A DNA stretch of 64,000 nucleotides from an uncultured Clostridia bacterium (GTDB taxonomy: Bacteria; Bacillota; Clostridia; Lachnospirales; CAG-274), in the NCBI GenBank assembly GCA_947630475.1, contig CANRHR010000006.1, forward strand, positions 62,001 to 126,000. The letters are read 5' to 3'. This document shows positions 55,901-64,000 of this stretch, piece by piece. A program made the position numbers and the translations under genes. A model generated the notes under the pieces. The model was not told the DNA's origin. It ran no database searches and was given only the letters and a program-made list of their open reading frames with translations. Each line of letters begins with the position of its first letter. Positions within the stretch are counted from its first letter, which is position 1.

Positions 55901-57325
55901 AAGCGCCTTTATGTTTAAATTAACATCATGTATGGCCTCAAGGGTATCAGCCACCCAAAGATCATAAACAACATTTGTATCTACATAGGTTCCGTCCTCT
56001 CTTACAAAAGCTTCTTCATTTTCGTTGTAAGGAGATCTTACAAACGCCTCCCAATATACATCTAACGAAGCTCTGTTATTGCTTAAATCCACCCCAACAT
56101 AAACATCGGGCTTATTAGGGGTTATATTAACCAGCGATGGATCGTAAACGGCAACCGCCGATTCAATAGGAGTATCTTTCCCATCAACATAAATCAAAAG
56201 TTTATAATATTTTTTTATTGTAGGCTTATCTATCTGCCAAGTATTTACATAAATTGCCTGAGGAGAAAATATTGTACCTATTTTATTGCCTATATCGGTT
56301 TCGGAATCGCCATCATAAATTTCTATCCTGGAAATAGAACCTATTGTATTTGAAATTCCCCACCAATGGAGCTTAAGAAATTCTTTGCCGTCTTCATAAA
56401 CCTCAAGAGGTATGGCAATACTTGCTTCATTTGTTCTGTATTCTTTATCTGTCATATATCTGAATGACATTCTGTAAGTATCGTCGCCTATTGAAATATT
56501 TCTGTAACTCTGCCCTGTCAAGCTGAGATCTCTGACAGGGACGCTGTTATAAAGCGGCTCGACTTTTACGGCGTAGTATTCGCCCTGTATAAGATTTTCA
56601 TCGTAAATATCATAAGATAATATCTGAACGCCGTTTCTTGTGTTGTCTGTTCTTGTTCTTATAGCTTCATCATCAATATTTATATCTTTATAGGTATTAA
56701 AAGCGGTTACTATGCTGCCGCCCCTTTGATAGTATATCCTATAACCGTTAAAAATATTTCTTCCCTTATACTGAGGGTTATCCCAATTAACGGTAAGAAT
56801 ATTTCCGGAACCGGATGCATTTACTTGGATATCCGTCATAAAAAGCACCTTTTCGGGATCATTGTTTTCATAAGGAGCATTTTCCTTAACTGTTGTTGAA
56901 TTTGGCAGTTCATATGTATGTTCATGGTGAGGCATAACTCTAAACTCGTATATACTGCCCGATGTAAGAGGTACCTGAGGATTAATAACAGCCGTAAGGA
57001 CATTATTTCCGTCTATATCATCATATTCGGTATACTTGGTTTCGTTTGCGGTTGCATTAAGGCCCTCTATGAGGTAGCCCGCAGGCTCATGGATATCTGC
57101 GCCGTTAAGCGCCTGAGGGTCCTCTGTTGTAGACCAGTTATTGGGATTATTCCAGCTTAAGCTTATTCTATAATTTGTATCGCTTGTAGGAATAGAAGCA
57201 ATTGTAAGGTTTGATATATGCCTTTGAAGGTTGGCAAATACCAAATTCGGCGGAAGCAGCGACGCTGAAATCGAGCCTACAATGCAAACCGAAGCAAGCC
57301 TTTTTAATATTTTCTTTAATTTCAT
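53000..57325 (-). CDS. Giant secreted FN3-repeat surface protein (1441 aa)
   Basis: The signal peptide spans about 1-31 (SVCIVGSISASLLPPNLVFA). Next are at least six fibronectin type III-like beta-sandwich modules up to about residue 1010, recognisable from strands such as YRISLSWNNP, NILTVNWDNP, LDVYWEAF, FEVKWEKQ and YLIVEWLKV. A beta-rich module typical of proteins carrying SLH domains follows (VFVFPLDLTSYLGG, ATFTFKPGFLDTAQFD). The end has SLH-like helices (VVSREQAVNALIKLYEAKTG, VRPKDVMSLNELFYMTNIVL). It starts 12 bases after the stop of the 1613-residue gene; that stop is directly followed by the GGAGG of this gene. It probably decorates the cell surface, with an unknown ligand. Confidence 0.8.
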   Translation of the reverse strand: MKLKKILKRLASVCIVGSISASLLPPNLVFANLQRHISNLTIASIPTSDTNYRISLSWNNPNNWSTTEDPQALNGADIHEPAGYLIEGLNATANETKYTEYDDIDGNNVLTAVINPQVPLTSGSIYEFRVMPHHEHTYELPNSTTVKENAPYENNDPEKVLFMTDIQVNASGSGNILTVNWDNPQYKGRNIFNGYRIYYQRGGSIVTAFNTYKDINIDDEAIRTRTDNTRNGVQILSYDIYDENLIQGEYYAVKVEPLYNSVPVRDLSLTGQSYRNISIGDDTYRMSFRYMTDKEYRTNEASIAIPLEVYEDGKEFLKLHWWGISNTIGSISRIEIYDGDSETDIGNKIGTIFSPQAIYVNTWQIDKPTIKKYYKLLIYVDGKDTPIESAVAVYDPSLVNITPNKPDVYVGVDLSNNRASLDVYWEAFVRSPYNENEEAFVREDGTYVDTNVVYDLWVADTLEAIHDVNLNIKALSRVPAADLNLTENENLDLPCYNTVLNQYATSDGQGGYTTASIEKNKTYYIKLVAIKPCEDVDKMAEPVYISVYVPTDEDISSPQSLNKPPLRIKRNENGEKVIDQSSITVEWNSKWYEVYDSQTDDWYSIVSLRDSQLIYGVDNIDEDNDTLISLYSARDEGEARELFKAAGLDEDSANNLELREIDLSAENIKYELKCLTFNSINQEGGYITYLKTLLNSEDQGWTQIEPGTNISGYLEYAVTGLEKNTAYVIILRPYRILSDGTKQAYPTYVIGTTLPDETAVEVQPTVPTLQEVEHDDVSFEVKWEKQGSSMSYELAVNEILLDDPASAALVKTSEDIAENGIEKVEEERIFLHYTVTNLFPQTGYYVWLRAISQSDDGDMIYSQWSNPIYIETDELLPPDAPDGLGPASSENLKIYNTANSTEYIATNYDYLIVEWLKVYGDKLYKEAENKSGDGYNVLDNENFDNSYMVMFSELNPNQVYYFRVKTRLTVSMDGEGGSVKEYSYILQMADNYDFENPVEVIVPEDKGNKTNTAERFYVSESEWSDTVNLYTEPSDDEYNSDKNPDFYPLPDEDFEVIYDYPTRSLTYRFRSDKEDSDGMDDNLVDQRFISRLASNNVFVFPLDLTSYLGGEIKQRIVDIPYTVMTAFKERKISLKVTANNATFTFKPGFLDTAQFDNISNYGLGADVKIIITEKPSGTPALSSNQGYLSAPQNVSVTVSTPTNITILESLGENLGISMKLDNRYSSIDSNVGLYYDTNTSDLWNRLEFSYDNATGSYNAESARLATYSVIASAAPLAAGEANSLANSNIGSVASRLNITDMTSYKPDGVVSVVQFNNIAAAIAAGRKDVALSSALSTEDYNALSKKGILLTGSVVSREQAVNALIKLYEAKTGRQITYYTPLESSSYASEIGSASDIYRISLLKAADLGFFDTSNGVRPKDVMSLNELFYMTNIVLADSNY

Positions 57326-57337
57326 TCAATTGCCTCC

Positions 57338-60300
57338 TTATACAAGGTTGGCTTTTTCAGCCAACCTTGCAAGCATATTCAAAAACTCCTTAACGGTTAT
57401 AGTGCCGTTGGGATTCATATTTGCATTGCTGTAAATGCCTGTTTCGAAAGCCGCCTGCACCGATTTTTTATAAGCATTCGCAATGCCGTTAATCGCAGCA
57501 GTCAAGCCGTAATTTCTTATTTGAATGGTATCTATCTTTGTATTTGTTCTTATTTGGTATGCCATCATTGTAAAATGTACGGCCTCCTGAGCGGAAATAT
57601 TTGTTTGCGAGCTTCTGCCCACAACGGATATTCCTTTGGATATTAAATAATTTTGAGGATCGTCAGTTTTTGCTGCTCCCGATATTCTGGCTATGCAGCC
57701 CAAAACTTCCGTTCTTGTAAGCGGTGCGTTAATGTTTATGCTTCCCTGCTTTCCAAGGTAGTCCTCAAGGCCGAATCTTGCCACAAGATTGGTTATAATT
57801 GTTCCGTCCTGTTCACCTGTTACTCCGGGTATTGTTATAACATAACCAGTAAAGGCATATATGCCGGGATACAATGTATATATAGCCTTTCTTGCGCCGT
57901 AATCAGCTATATCCTGGCTTATCCATGAGCCGTTGTACTGTCTGTTTCCTTTAACGTTTTCATCCGCTGAAGCAGGATATGTAATTATCATATTGGCATG
58001 AAGAGTAAGAGAAACATAATTGCTCCTTGTTACCTTATCAAACTCATCATCAAGAGTTTTTTCAAAATTTCTCTTGTAAGTTTCTATTTTATCCTTAATA
58101 AGCTTAACAAACTCCTCGCTTGCTTCTTCTTCGCTTATAAGATCTTCAAGGTCGTCAAGAAGCTCTTCCATGTCATCTTCATCAACAGATTTTTCTATAA
58201 GCTTTACAATCATTTCAGAATCCCATATGTTAGTATCCTTTTTACTTCCTACGGTTTCAACGGTAACGTTAACAACCGGACTTATTGGATTTTCATCGTT
58301 TATCTGATAAGATACATTATTGAAATCCGCCGTTATTTTAACATAATAATCTTTAACATCGTTTGTTTTAATCTTATCTTTAATATCTATTATTGCATCG
58401 TTAAATGTAGGATCGATACTCTTAGGGCCAAAGATAACTTCCATATCGCCATATTTTAATCTAAAGCCCTTATTTGCATTATATGCCTGCTCGATAGCGC
58501 TGCCCGGCAGATAATATGTTTTTTTCTGGCCGCCTATTCCATCCGCAAGATCGATAACTCCTTCGGGGGTTGAGGCAATAAGAGCGCTGAAAGGACCCGG
58601 ACGATAAATTGCCGTTGTAACAACGTTTGTATCCTCAACAAGCCAATAAGGTTCTTTAATCAAATCATTAACAAGGTCTTTATAATGATCAACCCAAGAA
58701 TTTTTTTCATGATTTTCATCATAATCATCTTGATCCATATTTGTTCTGTGAGAAACAACATTTGAATATAATGAAGCATCATTCAAATTTTTATCAAAAA
58801 GCCTTAATTTTATCTGATAACGGCAGCCTGCTTCCAGGTTTTTGATTGTATAAAGGCAGGTCACGGTTCCATCTTCGGCTTCGGTATAGCTGAATCTGCT
58901 CATATCGATAGGCTCCGGCTCGCTCCATGCTTCGCCATCTTTTTTGATGGAATACTGAAGTTCAAATGTATTGCCTACTCTATCCATATCGATATCTTTA
59001 AGTTTAAATCTTACGGCAACTTCAGACAATTTATCATAGTCTTCATCTAAGGCAACTTCCAAATCATATGGGCCTTTAACGGGATCTGTGGTTAACGTAA
59101 GAGGAACCCAAACCGAATAAGCCATATCCCCTTTATCGGAAACTCTAACCGTCCTTATATAGTAAAAATAAAGATGATTGGGTGAAAGGGTATTGTCTGT
59201 CAAAGTACCTATATCGTAATTTGAATTATCGTATGCAAATTCTTCAATGCTGTTTTCCTCTGAGGAAAATCCGCTTCCTGTGTATGAATATGTATTTATT
59301 GCATCGGTTCTCAAGCCTTGCTTTTGGACATTCTCAGGAAGTTTTTGCCATGTTTCATCATAGCTTAACTTGGATTTAATAAGAGAATCGTCCATTTTTT
59401 CGCCCATAAGCCTTATAAACTGATATTCGAGCTTTGAGCCTGAAGCCGGATCCGAAATCTCGTGAACATTATCCCAAAACAGCTTTGCGGAGCTTTCCGT
59501 TATTTCGCTCTTATCAAAATTTGTCGGCGCCGGAGGATCATTTTCATCATCTTGGGGGCTTTCATCGTCATTAAGCGTTGTTACAGAAACCATCTTGCAA
59601 TAACTTGAGTTATCAAAACTTTCGTATTTATATTCTCCGTCGCTTTCATTGTACGGAAGCATAGTTGTTTCTGCTATTATATAGTAATCTTGGTTTTTAT
59701 CCAATCCGCTCAACAGCATAACCTGATTTGATTCATCAGGCGTTTGAAGCACATTTTCAATTTTAGCTATCTTTCCATCTCTCAATTCGCTTCTGAGATC
59801 TTTGCCGCTTGAATCGAGAGCTGAGGACAGATCAAGCCCGTTATCCGGAGTTTTGTCGCCGTAATCATAACTGCGTATAAGATCTGCTATTTCGGCAGGC
59901 ATATTTTGTCTGTCGGTATCATAGCTTATAAGATTATCCAACAGAGCTTTATCCTGAGAAATATATAAATTATATTTAAGCGATTTTTCGCCTATGGAAA
60001 GACCAAACGGCTCAAGCATAGCCTTTATATAGCTGTACAAATCTGAATTTACGCTTACTCTTGTCAATGCTCTCCAGCTAAGCTCAAAGCTTGTTGTTTT
60101 TCTGTAATTTTCATCAATATTAAGCCCCTGAGGCTGAGGAAGCTCAAGGTCTACTATATCATCAAGCGTTATATCTATAGGCAGTGATGCCGCTGAAACA
60201 TACTGGGTGTTTCCTATATGATATTCAGCGTGATTATTTATAAAATAAACGCTCGGATACAAAAATTGTTCTGTTTTTTCATCAACGCTTGAAACAGGGA

Positions 60301-62179
60301 ATCTGAATGTAGCGCTTGCCAAAGTTGTTACATATTCATCACCGCTTATAACCTGACGTCTTTCGGTTATATCATAAGCTTCAAGCGTTCCCTCGCCCTG
60401 CGTCATGGATGCGACCAACTCACCGTTGGCATCAAGGCTGAAATTAAGCGTAACTCTTGCAAATTTTTCTTCATTTTCGTCATAAGGCACATCGCCTTTA
60501 TTAAATATATAATCAACATCAAGGCTTCCGCCGTTTCTTTTAACAAGGTTCTCCAAAACAGATTTATATGCTACATCCCATTGCAGAGTAATTAGCATTT
60601 CCTTTTTTTCCGTATTTGGATCCTTAACTATAAACAGGCTTGTAACCTCAAGATTTTCCGGCGCACCGATTATAATATCAGACTCATCGGGAGTAAATTT
60701 AAGAATCTGAGAAGTTGTTTTTATACTCACCGCGCCGGGTGTATTATCCGGAGGGGTAACCTCAAATTCCACCCTTAAGAATCTGGTTTTGTTGTTGATT
60801 GCATTTAAATCAACAGGGAGATAGATAGAAGATGCTCCCTTTGTTTTATCTTCATATTCAGCCCATTGTGACAAAGTTTCTGATGTAGAGCCTTGATAAA
60901 CCGTATAAAAGCCCGAATATCCAACATATGGTTCTATTTTTATATAAAACTCATCGCTTGAGGTTGAAACTATGCTAAACTCAGGATAGGTATATACCGT
61001 ACCAAGAGCAAGCTCTGATGCCGTTGAAAGGAAGTCCTCTTCGTTAGGCTTATAAAGCGATATTTCCACAGGATTATAAATAGTGCCTGCCTGAAGATTT
61101 TTAATATTGACATTTACTCTGTTTGACGCCACATCGGCAATAACCTCGGCATCGCTTGCGGTTGATATTGTTGTTTCCGAATTGATATCATCAGAATAAA
61201 TATTGTCAATATTGATCTGCATTTTCTTTTTATCCGAATCATTGCTCAAATCAATAATAACAGATGTTTTATCATCATCATTTTTCATATCCGATATATC
61301 GGGATATTCATACTTGTATGTATCTTCATTCCAAACCCTAGGCATATCAAACGAAAGAACAAGCTCAGGCTCAAAGCCCGGGTTCTCTTCGGTAAGCGGC
61401 CTTTTTGTATGGTCTATGGGATTTGTCCTTTCGCCTGTCCTGTTGTTTGCATAAGGCGTTGAAGTGAAGGTGTCGGTATTTATTCCGGTAAAAATTTCAA
61501 GCTCTTCCGTCGTATCCACGGCGCTGCTTCCGGTAAGGGTCAAATCAAGTGAAATATCATAAATATTTCCTGTTCTTAATCCATCGGTAACAAAATAAAA
61601 TAAGTTGCCGTTTCCTCCGATAACCCATTTAAATTTTACATTTCTGTTGTCAAATTTAAAACTGAAGCCTGTATTTTGAATAATATTGAAAGAAACTTCT
61701 TCAGCTTCTCCCGCTTCGTTGTAATTTACCCTAAAATTTTCATCGGCAACAGGATAAGATGTTGCATTAGGTTTTACATAATTTCCTGTTGCTGTGCTGT
61801 AAACCTGATAAACACTGTCGCTTACGTCGATATATTTTTTTTCGGCATAGTTATATACCTTATATGTAACCGTTGCAACCTCAGATCTTTTTTCAACGGT
61901 AAAATCAACCCTTTTGTTATCGGTTATATTATAGCTTAATTCATATTTTCCGCCATCGAAAGAAATTCCGTTATTTACTCCGAAATCCCACCAAAAAAGC
62001 GCCTTATCATAATTAGAACCTCTTTCGGTAAGATTAAGCGAATCATCGAGTATCATATTTTTATCCCACTCGAAAGTAAAGCCGGAGCCTTCTTCGGCAT
62101 ATGCATTATTAAAGCCAAAGCACAAAAAAGCATTGACAAGCATAATAACCGACAGAATTCTGGCTAAAAATCTACTCAT
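57338..62179 (-). CDS. Giant secreted FN3-repeat surface protein (1613 aa)
   Basis: The signal peptide spans about 1-28 (ILSVIMLVNAFLCFGFNNAYA). A 450-residue N-terminal beta-rich region is unlike the downstream gene product and has several EFEWDKN- and DFTVEKRSE-like strands. Four FN3-like modules follow (ITLQWDVA, FELSWRAL, AKLFWDNV, VAVRFKLKD). A pre-SLH module (KKTYYLPGSAIEQAY, MEVIFGPKSID) is interrupted by an acidic coiled segment (EDDMEELLDDLEDLISEEE). Three degenerate SLH repeats form the end (NAPLTRTEVLGCIARISG, ISAQEAVHFTMMAY, NPNGTITVKEFLNMLARL). It is the first gene of a two-gene unit with the 1441-residue protein, and the two share architecture. Confidence 0.8.
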   Translation of the reverse strand: MSRFLARILSVIMLVNAFLCFGFNNAYAEEGSGFTFEWDKNMILDDSLNLTERGSNYDKALFWWDFGVNNGISFDGGKYELSYNITDNKRVDFTVEKRSEVATVTYKVYNYAEKKYIDVSDSVYQVYSTATGNYVKPNATSYPVADENFRVNYNEAGEAEEVSFNIIQNTGFSFKFDNRNVKFKWVIGGNGNLFYFVTDGLRTGNIYDISLDLTLTGSSAVDTTEELEIFTGINTDTFTSTPYANNRTGERTNPIDHTKRPLTEENPGFEPELVLSFDMPRVWNEDTYKYEYPDISDMKNDDDKTSVIIDLSNDSDKKKMQINIDNIYSDDINSETTISTASDAEVIADVASNRVNVNIKNLQAGTIYNPVEISLYKPNEEDFLSTASELALGTVYTYPEFSIVSTSSDEFYIKIEPYVGYSGFYTVYQGSTSETLSQWAEYEDKTKGASSIYLPVDLNAINNKTRFLRVEFEVTPPDNTPGAVSIKTTSQILKFTPDESDIIIGAPENLEVTSLFIVKDPNTEKKEMLITLQWDVAYKSVLENLVKRNGGSLDVDYIFNKGDVPYDENEEKFARVTLNFSLDANGELVASMTQGEGTLEAYDITERRQVISGDEYVTTLASATFRFPVSSVDEKTEQFLYPSVYFINNHAEYHIGNTQYVSAASLPIDITLDDIVDLELPQPQGLNIDENYRKTTSFELSWRALTRVSVNSDLYSYIKAMLEPFGLSIGEKSLKYNLYISQDKALLDNLISYDTDRQNMPAEIADLIRSYDYGDKTPDNGLDLSSALDSSGKDLRSELRDGKIAKIENVLQTPDESNQVMLLSGLDKNQDYYIIAETTMLPYNESDGEYKYESFDNSSYCKMVSVTTLNDDESPQDDENDPPAPTNFDKSEITESSAKLFWDNVHEISDPASGSKLEYQFIRLMGEKMDDSLIKSKLSYDETWQKLPENVQKQGLRTDAINTYSYTGSGFSSEENSIEEFAYDNSNYDIGTLTDNTLSPNHLYFYYIRTVRVSDKGDMAYSVWVPLTLTTDPVKGPYDLEVALDEDYDKLSEVAVRFKLKDIDMDRVGNTFELQYSIKKDGEAWSEPEPIDMSRFSYTEAEDGTVTCLYTIKNLEAGCRYQIKLRLFDKNLNDASLYSNVVSHRTNMDQDDYDENHEKNSWVDHYKDLVNDLIKEPYWLVEDTNVVTTAIYRPGPFSALIASTPEGVIDLADGIGGQKKTYYLPGSAIEQAYNANKGFRLKYGDMEVIFGPKSIDPTFNDAIIDIKDKIKTNDVKDYYVKITADFNNVSYQINDENPISPVVNVTVETVGSKKDTNIWDSEMIVKLIEKSVDEDDMEELLDDLEDLISEEEASEEFVKLIKDKIETYKRNFEKTLDDEFDKVTRSNYVSLTLHANMIITYPASADENVKGNRQYNGSWISQDIADYGARKAIYTLYPGIYAFTGYVITIPGVTGEQDGTIITNLVARFGLEDYLGKQGSININAPLTRTEVLGCIARISGAAKTDDPQNYLISKGISVVGRSSQTNISAQEAVHFTMMAYQIRTNTKIDTIQIRNYGLTAAINGIANAYKKSVQAAFETGIYSNANMNPNGTITVKEFLNMLARLAEKANLV

Positions 62180-62382
62180 TACAAAACCTCCTTAAACATT
62201 TAATTTTAATTTCTCTTTAAGGCGCAAATAAGCGCCGCCTTAAGCAATGAGCAAAACTCAAAACATTGTTATTTACTATTATATCTCTAATTCTTCAAAA
62301 TTAAAATAGGTTTATATTAAAATTTCTTTACAATTTTGTTGGGTTGTCAAAAAATTCATTTTTATTTTTAAAATTTAACCGA

Positions 62383-62420
62383 CAAGTCAATGATATTCGT
62401 ACTCTGCTATACTTGCTTAT
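62383..62420 (-). repeat. Family A intergenic repeat, copy A8 (partial)
   Basis: CAAGTCAATGATATTCGTAC at one end and TATACTTG at the other correspond to the tail half and inverted ends of family A. The CCGCC hairpin is missing. It lies in the 299-base gap upstream of the DUF1349-like gene and the divergent giant-protein operon. Confidence 0.45.
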
Positions 62421-62478
62421 CAATAAATATTTGTTATAATAAATAATCAGATAAAACACAAAATTGGGAGGTTAGACT

Positions 62479-63084
62479 ATGTTTGATATTAACAAGCTTA
62501 AATGGATAAGAGAGCCTAAAGATTATAATATCGGCGCCGATAAAACAGTTATTATAACCAAGCCATACACCGATTTATGGCAGAGAACTTATTATCATTT
62601 CAGAAACGACACTGCGCCGGTGCTTCAGATGAAAACATCCGAAAAATATTTTTCATTTACAGTAAAAACCGAATTTGAAAGCAATTGGCGTTTTGACCAA
62701 TGCGGCATTGTTATGTATCTTGACAGTGACAATTGGCTTAAATGCTCTGTTGAATATGAAAACGATAAATTTCAGTATTTGGGAAGCGTTGTAACCAACA
62801 ACGGATATTCAGATTGGGCAACGATTAAAATCGATGCTTGCGTTAAATCCATGTGGTACCGCTTAAGCCGAAGAGAATCTGATTTTTGCATTGAATATTC
62901 CGAAAATGGATCTGATTTTTCTCAAATGAGAATATGTCATATGTGGAACGCAGACAACGAAATCAGCTTTGGCATCTATGCGTGCAGCCCGGAAAATTCA
63001 TCATTTAAAGCGGTATTTACAAATATGGACGTTACTGAATGTAAATGGCATGCCCACGATGGACAACAGCCCGATGAAAAATAG
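62479..63084 (+). CDS. DUF1349-like concanavalin A-fold protein
   Basis: A 201-residue soluble beta-sandwich protein matching the DUF1349 pattern: WIREPKDYNIGADKTVIITKP start, a TDLWQRTYYHFRNDTAPVL strand pair, FESNWRFDQCGIVMYLDSDNWLKCSVEYEND, a WYRLSRRESDFCIEYSENG segment, and an end near ISFGIYACSPENSSFKAVFTNM. Members are often annotated as 'regulation of enolase protein 1' relatives and probably bind or act on sugars. No catalytic residue can be named. GGGAGG lies ten bases upstream of ATG. It stands alone on the plus strand and converges with the last gene. Confidence 0.75.
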   Translation: MFDINKLKWIREPKDYNIGADKTVIITKPYTDLWQRTYYHFRNDTAPVLQMKTSEKYFSFTVKTEFESNWRFDQCGIVMYLDSDNWLKCSVEYENDKFQYLGSVVTNNGYSDWATIKIDACVKSMWYRLSRRESDFCIEYSENGSDFSQMRICHMWNADNEISFGIYACSPENSSFKAVFTNMDVTECKWHAHDGQQPDEK

Positions 63085-63121
63085 TCACTTTGGCATCAAA
63101 CAGTATTCTTCTGTTATATAA

Positions 63122-64000
63122 CTATTCGTTTATAAGTGAAATAATCCAGTTTATCCAACCTTTAACACTTGAAGAACGGCGTTTATATGTGCTCTCACTT
63201 TTTACTTGGCAAAGATTTGATTGTTTCATTATACCGATTATATCGTTTGTTGACGGCATTACGCCGGATTGTAAATACAAGCGCAAAGAAGTATTGAAAA
63301 CCTTGTGTGACAATATTCTGCCACAATACGCTAATTGACGCTGCTTAAAGCCTAAGTTCAATATGCGCTGCCCTGTTTCACTTATTGAATATATAGGTGT
63401 TCTGCTTTCTTTTTTCTTTTCAAGCAATCCTAAGTAACGGGCAGCATCGGTATAATAATTAGTTTGTCTTGCATCAAAATCATATCTTTGCGTTACATCG
63501 GTTCTGCTTAATTTTTGTACGCTGACAAGTTCACAAAGATTAATAACTCTTTCAAATTTATCTGCCTGAGGGAAAGGAATTTTAGGCTCATCAACAATAA
63601 CAGCATTTTCTAAAACCGACTGAATATCAGACACAGAAATCGCCGTATCTTCAACAGAATAATTTCTTTGCTTTACTAATCGCAAAGAACTATAATTGTT
63701 AGGCTCATCAAATGCATATTCATACAGTCTGTAAATTCCATTGGAATAAACAAGAAAAACAGGTTTTACAGGTTTTGTAATACGGCTTTGCCACACACGA
63801 AACGGATAATATAATTGTCTTATTAAAAAATCTTCTGAAAGATCTCTTTTTGCCTCAAATAAAGCCAAAGACGAAATGCCTTCATATGCTGCATCAATTT
63901 CAATCTGTGAATTATTTACGCTAACCCGACGAAGACGCCCTGTTTTTGTATCTCCGATATTAAACGAAAAAGCGCCGGAACTCATACGGCCCGAAACAGT
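63122..64000 (-). CDS. PD-(D/E)XK nuclease-like protein with winged-helix end (5' part outside window)
   Basis: The frame is open to the right edge; the visible part is 292 residues. An in-frame ATG at 63985 exists, but it lacks a ribosome binding site and the frame continues upstream (TVSGRMSSGAF), so the true start probably lies beyond the window. Counting from that ATG, EIDAAYEG (D31) and LFEAKRD (E44, K46) fit a D-x12-E-x-K nuclease core, followed by DFLIRQLYYPFRVW, which resembles restriction-type endonucleases. The C-terminal half has a winged-helix-like region (LSRTDVTQRYDFDARQTNYY, LGLLEKK, YSISETGQRIL). It may be a restriction enzyme or part of a defence cluster continuing to the right. 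Confidence 0.6.
   Translation of the reverse strand, partial: TVSGRMSSGAFSFNIGDTKTGRLRRVSVNNSQIEIDAAYEGISSLALFEAKRDLSEDFLIRQLYYPFRVWQSRITKPVKPVFLVYSNGIYRLYEYAFDEPNNYSSLRLVKQRNYSVEDTAISVSDIQSVLENAVIVDEPKIPFPQADKFERVINLCELVSVQKLSRTDVTQRYDFDARQTNYYTDAARYLGLLEKKKESRTPIYSISETGQRILNLGFKQRQLAYCGRILSHKVFNTSLRLYLQSGVMPSTNDIIGIMKQSNLCQVKSESTYKRRSSSVKGWINWIISLINE

Noticed and set aside
63090-63338. 82-codon plus-strand frame after the DUF1349-like gene
   Set aside because: Antisense to the winged-helix end of the last gene; no ribosome binding site.

Overview
The window is chromosomal DNA of an anaerobic, endospore-forming, low-GC member of the Clostridia; a Lachnospirales-type relative fits best, though the genus is inferred. 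The evidence is an AT-rich coding style, strong GGAGG ribosome binding sites with many TTG/GTG starts, an intact sporulation sigma factor (sigK), a gerA-gerB-gerC germinant receptor operon, a LysM-GH18 spore-cortex type hydrolase, a flavodiiron oxygen-detoxifying protein, an F-type ATP synthase whose c subunit carries the Na+ ligand set, and formate-tetrahydrofolate ligase plus FolD for one-carbon metabolism. No phage, complete insertion sequence or CRISPR array is visible.

Layout. 1-9.4 kb: partial K+ uptake gene (trkH/ktrB), aroC, lysA, a thiD-thiE-HAD thiamine operon, a K+/H+ antiporter with two TrkA-C domains, a LUD protein, then (minus strand) an ECF S component followed by an amidohydrolase. 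9.5-22.5 kb: tRNA-Ser(GCU), bioY with a likely BirA operator, a YabE-type 3D-domain protein, metG-tatD, rimO-pgsA, fhs-folD and ftsK. 22.7-28.7 kb (plus strand): malic enzyme, a SpoIIM-like membrane protein, LysM-GH18, and a polar amino acid ABC transporter. 28.9-37.3 kb (minus strand): sigK, fprA, the gerABC operon, a 45-residue ORF, trmB and an uncharacterised protein. 37.4-52.9 kb (minus strand): an SLH/CAP surface protein, rsmA, glmM-glmS, the atpZ-I-B-E-F-H-A-G-D-C operon, a lipoprotein and an orphan TrpD-like enzyme. 53.0-62.2 kb: two adjacent giant secreted FN3/SLH-like proteins (1441 and 1613 residues). 62.5-64 kb: a DUF1349-like protein and the 3' part of a PD-(D/E)XK nuclease-like gene cut by the window edge.

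The most unusual signal is not a protein. At least six intergenic sites carry related copies of a short element, here called family B, about 150-190 bp long. It ends in GACTGTC/GACAGTC inverted repeats and has internal hairpins whose sequence differs between copies while pairing is kept. Copies lie directly against rho-independent terminator hairpins. In two copies (28.7 kb and 35.1 kb) part of the host terminator is duplicated on both sides, as expected after insertion. A mini-copy retaining only the ends forms the terminator of pgsA. A second, shorter family (family A; eight copies, some partial) has a CCGCC/GGCGG hairpin and CAAGT...ACTTG ends. No transposase is present, so both look like non-autonomous, MITE-like elements.

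Functionally the window is mostly housekeeping: thiamine, biotin, lysine and chorismate supply, one-carbon units, amino sugar synthesis, translation, phospholipid synthesis and energy conversion, together with spore formation and germination and cell-surface proteins.
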